Part shown: positions 1 to 5,074 of the stretch, piece after piece
Layout of the letters: the number at the start of each line of letters is the position of its first letter
Position numbering within the stretch: the first letter of the stretch is position 1
Origin: Bacteroidota bacterium
Lineage (GTDB): Bacteria > Bacteroidota > Ignavibacteria > Ignavibacteriales > Melioribacteraceae
DNA: 5,074 nt
Assembly (NCBI GenBank): GCA_021786655.1
Contig: JAJYMU010000231.1
Coordinates: forward strand, 1 to 5,074
Reading direction: 5' to 3'
Translations under genes and position numbers: made by a program
Notes under the pieces: model-generated
What the model was told of the DNA's origin: nothing
Database searches by the model: none
Seen by the model: only the letters and a program-made list of their open reading frames with translations

Positions 1-1113
1 ATTGAATCCGTACTGCAAACAGCTTCACTTGTTAAAAGCTGGCACGAAATCCGCAAAGCGTACATTTTCTTAGCCGTCACTGTTGGAATTTTTACTCCGC
101 TCATCGCCCTCTTTGCGCTTTCTGGTGATATAAACTTGGCTAATCATGAAACCGATTTAATACCAACATTCGCGACAAAAGTTAACGGAGAGTTTTTCGG
201 GATTATCGTCGGAATCCTCGCAAGCATCACTTTGATTATGGCAGTCAACACTGCAATGGTTGCTTCAGCAGAACTGATCGAGAAGATCGGTGAGAAATAT
301 AATTTCCGCTGGCTGATTAGCGTTAATAGGAATCAATCGCTCTACCGGATTCACATGGTCAACGCAGTCTTCTACGCCATCATACTGGTTATTACCAGCG
401 GCAGCCAAGCAATCCTCGCGGAAATGTACGCTGTAGGGTTGGTAGCAAGTTTCACGATTAATATTTGGTCGCTTCTCAAATATCGTTTCTCAAAAGGGAC
501 AAAGGAAATTACGTATCACACTTCACGCTTCGGCACGCTGCTTCTCTTTTTTATTTTGGCAAGCACATTAATTTACATAATGATCGCGCGTCCGTACGGA
601 ACAACTCTCTGGTTTATCATTACAACTGTAATTTTGTTTTTAGGAATAAAAATATCACGTTATCGCGCACCAGATATTCCGACACGCAGAGCAACAAACA
701 ACGTAATGGATGTTGTTTTCAAAATTGCTGAAATAGAAAATCGAGAGGTTCACATTTATTTCAGAAGACCGTATGAAGATGAACCGATTGCAAAAGCGCC
801 GAATACAATATTTGTAAGTTTCTATTCTCCGCGTGTGGAAGCGCCGGAATTACTTCACGCTAATCAATTTTGGATTGCGATAGAGCGCCGGATGAATTTA
901 TTTGAAATGATAACTGCAGTTCTTAAAACGATCGGGTACGAAATTCCTTCTAAGGAAAAGGAAATTCATTTGCACTTTGGATGGCCGCTTAGTTCATGGG
1001 TGGATAGATTATCTATCGGTATTATGATTCACAACATTATTAAGCTGCCGCGCATCTTCCCGGATTTCCATTTCCACATGGACTATCAGACAAAAAAGAA
1101 GAGCGCTAATTAG
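1..1113 (+). CDS. APC-superfamily amino acid permease, C-terminal part (5' end outside window)
   Basis: The frame is open from the first base to the TAG at 1111-1113, giving 370 residues. The TTG at 136 is internal, so no start lies in the window. Hydrophobic segments lie near window residues 21-43, 65-90, 119-135, 137-160, 177-194 and 200-215. They resemble the second half of an AA_permease_2-type amino acid/polyamine transporter, for example the 'EMYAVGLVASFTIN' helix preceded by a basic/polar loop. Such proteins are secondary transporters of the inner membrane; the substrate cannot be read from this part. After the last helix comes a polar tail of about 150 residues (216-370) with no motif I recognise, ending in a lysine-rich stretch. 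The gene converges on argF, with 35 nt between stop codons. It may carry an amino acid related to the neighbouring carbamoyl phosphate genes, but convergent orientation gives little support for that. Confidence 0.75.
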   Translation: MESVLQTASLVKSWHEIRKAYIFLAVTVGIFTPLIALFALSGDINLANHETDLIPTFATKVNGEFFGIIVGILASITLIMAVNTAMVASAELIEKIGEKYNFRWLISVNRNQSLYRIHMVNAVFYAIILVITSGSQAILAEMYAVGLVASFTINIWSLLKYRFSKGTKEITYHTSRFGTLLLFFILASTLIYIMIARPYGTTLWFIITTVILFLGIKISRYRAPDIPTRRATNNVMDVVFKIAEIENREVHIYFRRPYEDEPIAKAPNTIFVSFYSPRVEAPELLHANQFWIAIERRMNLFEMITAVLKTIGYEIPSKEKEIHLHFGWPLSSWVDRLSIGIMIHNIIKLPRIFPDFHFHMDYQTKKKSAN

Positions 1114-1123
1114 CGCCCTTTTC
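1103..1123. terminator. Probable bidirectional intrinsic terminator between convergent genes
   Basis: A perfect 14-nt palindrome, GCGCTAATTAGCGC (1103-1116), can form a 5-bp GC-rich stem with an AATT loop. On the plus strand it is followed by CC and then TTTTC (1117-1123). On the minus strand the same hairpin is followed by TCTTCTTTTTTG (1102 down to 1091), also T-rich. It can therefore end both the permease transcript and the glmS-to-argF transcript. The permease stop codon TAG (1111-1113) lies inside the palindrome, so the minus-strand transcript would run into the end of the permease gene. The stem is short, which limits confidence. Confidence 0.65.
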
Positions 1124-1148
1124 TAAATACGTTTTATTTCAAACTAGA

Positions 1149-2081
1149 CTACATCACCAACGCCATTATTGCTTTCTGAACATGCAGACGGTTTTCCGCT
1201 TCGTCAAAGATTACACTATTGGCGGAATCGGCAACTTCATTTACAACTTCATCACCACGGTGCGCCGGAAGGCAATGCATAAAAATGTAATCGTCCTTTG
1301 CATGTTTAACCAGTTCCGGATTGACTTGGTACTTCATGAATTTCTTTCTTCTCTCTTCGGCTTCTTTTTCTTGTCCCATGCTCGCCCAAACGTCGGTGTA
1401 CACAACATCCGCATCTTTAACAGCCGCAATCGGATCGTCAAGAATTTCCACCTTGCAACCGGTTAGTTTTGCATTTTCTTTCGACTCAGCCACAACTTTC
1501 TCCAACGGTTTGTATCCCGAAGGTGAAGCGATCGAAATATCCATTCCGACTTTTGAGCAGCCTTGGAGAAGGCTGTGCGCCATATTGTTGCCGTCGCCAA
1601 TATATGCGAGTTTCAAACCTTTCAAGGTTTTTTTGTATTCAAGAACAGTGAATAAATCTGCAAGCACTTGGCATGGGTGATGCAAATCCGTCAAACCGTT
1701 TATCACCGGAATCGTACCGTAAGTAGCCAAATCAATTACGTCTTGATGATCAAATGTTCTAATCATAATTCCATCTAGGTAGCGCGAAAGAACTTTTGCC
1801 GTATCGGAAACACTCTCACTCTTTTTCAATTGCATATCGTTCTGATTGAAAAATAATCCGGTTCCGCCTAACTCATAAATTCCCACCTCAAACGACACGC
1901 GTGTTCTAGTGGATGGTTTGGAGAAAATCATTCCTAATTTCTTTCCTTCCAGCACGTGATGTTTTATTCCTTTGCGTCTCTCATCTTTCAGCTTAGCGCT
2001 AAGATCAAATATTTTATTAATCTCTTCCAACGTTAACTGTTGAATCTCAATTAAGCTTTTACCTTTCATGTCAACTGCCAT
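1149..2081 (-). CDS. argF: Ornithine carbamoyltransferase
   Basis: This 310-residue cytoplasmic enzyme transfers the carbamoyl group of carbamoyl phosphate to ornithine, giving citrulline and phosphate. The family landmarks appear in order: the carbamoyl phosphate site STRTR (57-61), HHPCQ (134-138), GDGNNM (162-167) between the two domains, DVWASMG (230-236) whose Asp and SMG loop bind ornithine, and HCLPAHRG (269-276) with the catalytic Cys. The SMG loop argues for true ornithine specificity rather than the N-acetyl- or N-succinylornithine enzymes of some Bacteroidetes and xanthomonads. The length is closer to anabolic ArgF than to the somewhat longer catabolic ArcB, though this is weak evidence. 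The ATG at 2081 is preferred because AGGAAGGTG lies 4 nt upstream; the in-frame ATG at 2069 has no such site. It is last in the minus-strand series, 174 nt after arcC, so it could be co-transcribed or have its own promoter. Confidence 0.95.
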   Translation of the reverse strand: MAVDMKGKSLIEIQQLTLEEINKIFDLSAKLKDERRKGIKHHVLEGKKLGMIFSKPSTRTRVSFEVGIYELGGTGLFFNQNDMQLKKSESVSDTAKVLSRYLDGIMIRTFDHQDVIDLATYGTIPVINGLTDLHHPCQVLADLFTVLEYKKTLKGLKLAYIGDGNNMAHSLLQGCSKVGMDISIASPSGYKPLEKVVAESKENAKLTGCKVEILDDPIAAVKDADVVYTDVWASMGQEKEAEERRKKFMKYQVNPELVKHAKDDYIFMHCLPAHRGDEVVNEVADSANSVIFDEAENRLHVQKAIMALVM

Positions 2082-2094
2082 TATTCACCTTCCT
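2082..2094 (-). promoter_or_regulatory. Ribosome binding site deciding the argF start
   Basis: On the minus strand AGGAAGGTG is followed by AATA and then the ATG at 2081. The arrangement is nearly identical to the one before the P-loop gene (AGAGGTG, AATT, ATG), which supports this start over the ATG at 2069. Confidence 0.7.
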
Positions 2095-2154
2095 TTATTT
2101 TTGCGAGGTCTATCTAAAAAGATTAGTACATTTTTTCGTAATCGATTTTTCTTT

Positions 2155-2175
2155 CCTGCCTGCCGGACAGGCAAG
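2155..2175. repeat. Palindrome with TGCCTG/CAGGCA stem, REP-like
   Basis: TGCCTG and CAGGCA arms flank the five-base loop CCGGA. The stem extends to 8 bp with one G-U pair when read as minus-strand RNA. No T-run follows on the minus strand (AAAGAAAAATCG), so it is a poor terminator for the arcC transcript. CCTGCCTGCCGG-type palindromes are common dispersed intergenic elements in several bacterial phyla, which is the basis for the REP-like label. Only one copy is in this window, so dispersion is not shown here. Confidence 0.5.
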
Positions 2176-2184
2176 TTTCTTTCG

Positions 2185-2201
2185 GAATCCAGAAAGGATT
2201 C
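2185..2201. repeat. Short inverted repeat GAATCC-AGAAA-GGATTC
   Basis: Perfect 6-nt arms GAATCC and GGATTC surround AGAAA. The segment GGAATCCAGAAAGG resembles the edge of a dispersed repeat seen in many bacterial genomes (GGGAATCCAGAAAGG type), from memory and not searched. Neither side has a convincing T-run. Confidence 0.4.
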
Positions 2202-2229
2202 ATTTTAGATTTTGACTGACAATAAGGTA

Positions 2230-2250
2230 GAGTCGACGTTAAGTCGACCC
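2230..2250. repeat. Inverted repeat of two GTCGAC sites just after arcC
   Basis: Two GTCGAC hexamers (2232-2237 and 2243-2248) flank GTTAA. As minus-strand RNA the stem extends to about 8 bp through a U-G and a G-C pair. It begins 5-6 nt after the arcC stop codon. The following minus-strand sequence, CTCTACCTTATTG, is not a T-run, so this could stabilise the 3' end of the mRNA or be a mobile REP-like palindrome rather than a strong terminator. Confidence 0.5.
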
Positions 2251-2255
2251 CACAC

Positions 2256-3200
2256 TTAAATAGTAATTCTTGTACCGCAATTCGGCGTGCCGAGATCTTC
2301 TTCACAAGTAACGATTGCTTCTTTGCCGCCGTTTTCTAAGAATGCGATCGCTGCCAAAATTTTTGGTCCCATACTTCCCGAAGGGAACTCTCCGGCATCG
2401 TAATAAGTTTTTGCTTCCGCTACGGTTAAATGATCAAGTTGTTTCTGATTCGGCTTATTATAATTGATACATACTTTCGAAACGTCCGTTATGATGTAAA
2501 ACCGTTCGGCAGTAATTTCTTTTGCCAGCACTGCAGATGCAAGGTCTTTATCAATGACGGCCTCAATTGCTTCCAAATATTTTGTATCGCTGTGCCAGTA
2601 AACCGGGATTCCGCCGCCGCCCGCCGCAATAACAATATGACCCTTCTCAACAAGATCGCTGATGACTTGATTGTTCATCACTTCCAAAGGTTTAGGAGAC
2701 GCAACAACTCTGCGCCATCCCCTTTTGCGAGCGTCTTCTTTGAAAATCCAATTGTTTGCATTGCCCAACAATTCCGCTTCTTCTTTCAAATAGTAAGGAC
2801 CAATTGGTTTGGTCGGATTTTGAAATGCCAAATCGTTTATATCGATCAAGACTTGCGTGATAACGGCAACAACATTTTTGTTTACATTAGCTTTGGTGAG
2901 TGCATTGCGCATTTGACGTTCAATCATGTAACCGATTCCACCTTGAGAATCGGCTACACAAATATCCAACGGCATCTTTGGGATTTTATACTGCTGATAT
3001 CCCGCTTCATTTCTTAAGAGAATGTTTCCGACTTGCGGACCGTTGCCGTGTGTTAAGACTAATTCATATCCTTGGTCAAGTAAACTGAGCAGCTTCTCGC
3101 AAGTTTCCAACGTATTTTTTTCTTGCTGCTCAATCGTTCCAACTTCGTTCGCTTTCAAAAGTGCATTGCCGCCGAAGGCAACAACTGCAATCTTTTTCAT
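2256..3200 (-). CDS. arcC: Carbamate kinase
   Basis: This 314-residue cytoplasmic enzyme of the amino acid kinase fold interconverts ATP plus carbamate (from ammonia and bicarbonate) with ADP plus carbamoyl phosphate. Full length matches the family (about 310). Visible motifs are GGNAL (10-14), THGNGPQVG (50-58), QGGIGYMIE (86-94), NPTKPIGP (128-135), RGWRRVVASPKP (160-171), AAGGGGIPV (192-200), VIDKDLAS (215-222), TDV (238-240) and GSMGPK (275-280). The lysines K131, K218 and K280 sit in the conserved nucleotide and phosphate-binding motifs. NPTKPIGP and RRVVASPKP distinguish it from other amino acid kinases such as ArgB, ProB and PyrH. Its ATG overlaps the upstream gene's TGA (ATGA, 3197-3200), so translation is probably coupled; a modest AAGGGA site (3206-3211) lies inside the upstream coding end. 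With argF downstream it could supply carbamoyl phosphate or use it to make ATP. Confidence 0.95.
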   Translation of the reverse strand: MKKIAVVAFGGNALLKANEVGTIEQQEKNTLETCEKLLSLLDQGYELVLTHGNGPQVGNILLRNEAGYQQYKIPKMPLDICVADSQGGIGYMIERQMRNALTKANVNKNVVAVITQVLIDINDLAFQNPTKPIGPYYLKEEAELLGNANNWIFKEDARKRGWRRVVASPKPLEVMNNQVISDLVEKGHIVIAAGGGGIPVYWHSDTKYLEAIEAVIDKDLASAVLAKEITAERFYIITDVSKVCINYNKPNQKQLDHLTVAEAKTYYDAGEFPSGSMGPKILAAIAFLENGGKEAIVTCEEDLGTPNCGTRITI

Positions 3201-4516
3201 AGCAGTCCCTTGGATTTCAATACAGTCTCTAGCGTAACGTTTCCAATTTCATCCAGCTCGTACATCACGCGAGTATGCGGCTTATTGATTTTCAAGATTC
3301 TGCCGAGATCAATTGGCGTACCGATGATAACCGAATCACAGTTAGTTCTGTTGATAGTTTCTTCCAAATCTTTTACCTGATGATCACCGTAACCCATGGC
3401 TGGTAATAAAATTCCAATGTTAGGATATTTTTTGAAAGTCTGTGTTATCGATGCAACAGTAAACGGACGCGGATCAACAATTTCTTTTGCGCCCAAACGC
3501 TGCGCTGCAACTGTTCCCGCACCGTATTTCATTTCGCCGTGTGTGAGAGTCGGCCCGTCTTCAACAACCAGTACTCGCTTACCACGAATCAAGTCGGGAT
3601 TATCGACTGTCAACGGAGAATTTGCATCAATGACAACAGCATTCGGATTTACATTTTTAATGTTTTTGTGCACCGTTTCAATTCCGTCCGGACTTGCAGA
3701 ATCAACTTTGTTAACAATAACAACATCAGCCATTCGAAGACAAGTATTGCCCGGATAGTAACGCATTTCATGTCCCGGTCTGTGAGGATCGGTAACAGTA
3801 ATTGTTAAATCGGGTTTGTAGAAAGACATGTCGTTGTTTCCGCCGTCCCACAGAATTACATCGGCTTCTTTTTCGGCTTCGCGAAGAATTGCTTCGTAAT
3901 CCACACCGGCATAAATAATTCCCCCGCGCGCAATGTGCGGTTCGTATTCTTCTATCTCTTCGATTGTGCAATTATGTTCTTTAAGATCTTCAAGACTTGC
4001 AAAACGCTGAACTTTTTGTTTTACAAGATCGCCGTACGGCATTGGATGGCGGACGGCAACAACTTTCTTACCTGCAGCTTGAAGCAGTCTAACTATTTTT
4101 CTTGATGTTTGAGATTTGCCGCTGCCTGTGCGGACTGCGAGAACAGCAACAACCGGTTTCGTACTTTTCAACATTGTTTCCTCTCCGCCAAGAAGACGGA
4201 ACGATACTCCGGCAGCATTCACAATCGATGCTTGCGTCATCACATATTCAAATTGAACGTCTGAGTAGGAGAAAACAACTTCATGAACATTCAGTTTGTG
4301 GATCAACTCAACTAATTTTTTCTCTTCGTAGATTTTTATTCCGTTGGGATAAAGTTTACCGGCTAATTCGGCTGGATAAACTCTACCTTCGATGTTCGGA
4401 ATTTGTGTAGCAGTAAACGCAACAACATTGTAGTTCTCATTCTCTCTAAAGAACACATTGAAGTTATGAAAATCACGTCCTGCTGCACCCATAATAAGGA
4501 CGTTTCTTCGTGACAT
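3197..4516 (-). CDS. P-loop nucleotide-binding protein of the cyclic 2,3-diphosphoglycerate synthetase family (COG2403-like)
   Basis: The 439-residue protein starts at the ATG at 4516, with AGAGGTG 4 nt upstream. The N-terminus is Rossmann-like (LIMGAAGRDFHNFN, 7-20). A central P-loop domain has VRTGSGKSQTSR (128-139), HPMPYGDL (157-164), an acidic DGGNND after hydrophobic strand VILW (224-229, Walker B position), DPHRPGHE (243-250) and NKVD (269-272, as in the guanine-specificity motif of GTPases). The C-terminal part has VEDGPTLTHGEMKYGAG (318-334) and GYGDHQVKDLEETI (375-388). The order and length fit the family of the methanogen enzyme that closes 2,3-diphosphoglycerate to its cyclic form with ATP. 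Bacterial homologues carry this name by similarity or are called predicted GTPases; their reaction is uncertain. It lies 17 nt after glmS and overlaps arcC by 4 nt, so a carbamoyl phosphate or other phosphoryl-transfer role is a reasonable alternative. Confidence 0.8.
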   Translation of the reverse strand: MSRRNVLIMGAAGRDFHNFNVFFRENENYNVVAFTATQIPNIEGRVYPAELAGKLYPNGIKIYEEKKLVELIHKLNVHEVVFSYSDVQFEYVMTQASIVNAAGVSFRLLGGEETMLKSTKPVVAVLAVRTGSGKSQTSRKIVRLLQAAGKKVVAVRHPMPYGDLVKQKVQRFASLEDLKEHNCTIEEIEEYEPHIARGGIIYAGVDYEAILREAEKEADVILWDGGNNDMSFYKPDLTITVTDPHRPGHEMRYYPGNTCLRMADVVIVNKVDSASPDGIETVHKNIKNVNPNAVVIDANSPLTVDNPDLIRGKRVLVVEDGPTLTHGEMKYGAGTVAAQRLGAKEIVDPRPFTVASITQTFKKYPNIGILLPAMGYGDHQVKDLEETINRTNCDSVIIGTPIDLGRILKINKPHTRVMYELDEIGNVTLETVLKSKGLL

Positions 4517-4527
4517 AATTCACCTCT
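4517..4527 (-). promoter_or_regulatory. Ribosome binding site of the P-loop gene
   Basis: AGAGGTG followed by AATT precedes the ATG at 4516. It occupies most of the 17-nt space after the glmS stop codon, leaving no room for a separate promoter or terminator. This supports co-transcription of glmS with the P-loop gene. Confidence 0.65.
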
Positions 4528-4533
4528 TTTAGT

Positions 4534-5074
4534 TTATTCAACAGTAACGCTTTTAGCCAAGTTTCTTGGTTGATCAACATTCAATCCTTTCTTCACCGCT
4601 ATATGATAAGCAATCAATTGCAACGGAATAACAGTTAGAATTGGAGTAAGCATGTTATGAGTTCTAGGAACTCTGATTACGTGATCAACCATCTGTTCTA
4701 TTTGTGTATCATCATCATTAACAATTGCAAGGATTCTTCCCTTCCTTGCACGGACTTCTTGAATGTTGCTTACAACTTTATCATACACTGCATCTTGCGT
4801 AGCAATAAAAACAACCGGCATGTTTTCATCTATCAACGCAATAGGGCCGTGTTTCATTTCTGCAGCCGGATAACCTTCCGCATGGATGTAAGAAATCTCT
4901 TTCAACTTCAGCGCACCTTCAAGCGCTACCGGAAAGTTGTATCCTCTACCCAAATACAAGAAGTTTCTTGAATCGGAATATTTTGTTGAAATTTCTTTGA
5001 TCAACTCATTTTGTTTGAGAATTGCTTCTACTTTTTTCGGAATGCTTTGCAATTCTTTAATTATTTCTTGAGAT
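4534..5074 (-). CDS. glmS: Glutamine-fructose-6-phosphate aminotransferase (isomerizing), C-terminal part
   Basis: About 179 C-terminal residues are present; the frame stays open to the window edge, so the TTG at 5052 is not the start. GlmS makes glucosamine 6-phosphate from fructose 6-phosphate and glutamine, the first step to UDP-GlcNAc for peptidoglycan and LPS. The visible part is the second SIS (sugar isomerase) domain: GRGYNFPVALEGALKLKEIS, then IHAEGYPAAEMKHGP, and the signature C-terminus DQPRNLAKSVTVE. Residues equivalent to E. coli Glu488, His504 and Lys603 (numbered without the start Met) are E59, H75 and K174 of this fragment, so the isomerase active site is intact. The glutaminase and first SIS domains lie outside the window. 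It is the first visible gene of the minus-strand series, and its termination TAA is only 17 nt from the next start. Confidence 0.97.
   Translation of the reverse strand, partial: SQEIIKELQSIPKKVEAILKQNELIKEISTKYSDSRNFLYLGRGYNFPVALEGALKLKEISYIHAEGYPAAEMKHGPIALIDENMPVVFIATQDAVYDKVVSNIQEVRARKGRILAIVNDDDTQIEQMVDHVIRVPRTHNMLTPILTVIPLQLIAYHIAVKKGLNVDQPRNLAKSVTVE

Noticed and set aside
136..138. TTG as the start of the permease
   Set aside because: The frame is open upstream to the first base of the window and encodes a plausible transmembrane helix there, so the TTG is an internal Leu codon.
2095..2155. A promoter for argF in the AT-rich sequence upstream of its ribosome binding site
   Set aside because: TTACGA and TACTAAT-like hexamers can be picked out on the minus strand, but they fit neither sigma70 nor Bacteroidetes-type consensus well at proper spacing, so a site cannot be claimed.
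2123..2305. 60-codon open frame on the minus strand across the end of arcC and the palindrome-rich gap
   Set aside because: It begins inside arcC in another frame, no family is recognisable, and most of its codons are the three palindromes. It is best explained as non-coding repeat sequence.
2430..3017. 195-codon open frame on the plus strand opposite arcC
   Set aside because: It is fully antisense to a carbamate kinase with all motifs intact, its composition is rich in Phe, Ile, Arg and Cys as expected of a reverse-frame shadow, and no family is recognisable.
3396..3808. Plus-strand open frames of 120 and 89 codons opposite the P-loop gene
   Set aside because: They lie wholly antisense to a well-supported coding region and overlap each other in different frames. 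No product is recognisable.
5050..5052. TTG as the start of a short separate SIS-domain gene
   Set aside because: The frame continues to the window edge, and the sequence matches the C-terminal isomerase domain of full-length GlmS. It is simply cut by the window boundary.

Overview
The window looks like a moderately AT-rich bacterial chromosome with ordinary, tightly packed metabolic genes. The gene set and protein flavour (a bacterial homologue of cyclic 2,3-diphosphoglycerate synthetase next to carbamate kinase, plus purine-rich AGAGGTG/AAGGTG ribosome binding sites) suggest an anaerobic or facultative lineage such as Ignavibacteriota or a relative. That placement is an inference from protein resemblance and is not secure. 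I see no phage, transposase, CRISPR, tRNA or rRNA sequence.

Layout: positions 1-1113 (+ strand) hold the 3' part of an APC-superfamily amino acid permease, five or six membrane segments followed by a soluble tail of about 150 residues. A palindrome at 1103-1123 ends it and can also stop transcription from the other side. Everything to the right is on the minus strand and reads right to left: the C-terminal isomerase part of glmS (4534-5074, its start outside the window), a P-loop protein of the cyclic 2,3-diphosphoglycerate synthetase family (3197-4516), carbamate kinase arcC (2256-3200), and ornithine carbamoyltransferase argF (1149-2081). The gap is 17 nt between glmS and the P-loop gene. 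The P-loop gene and arcC overlap by 4 nt (ATGA). The arcC-argF gap is 174 nt and contains three different short palindromes.

How they fit: carbamate kinase and ornithine carbamoyltransferase share carbamoyl phosphate, so together they can either make citrulline from ornithine, ammonia, bicarbonate and ATP, or run backwards to make ATP from citrulline. No arginine deiminase is in view. The P-loop protein is translationally coupled to carbamate kinase, which suggests a linked role, but its substrate in bacteria is not evident from the sequence. This coupling is the most interesting point in the window.
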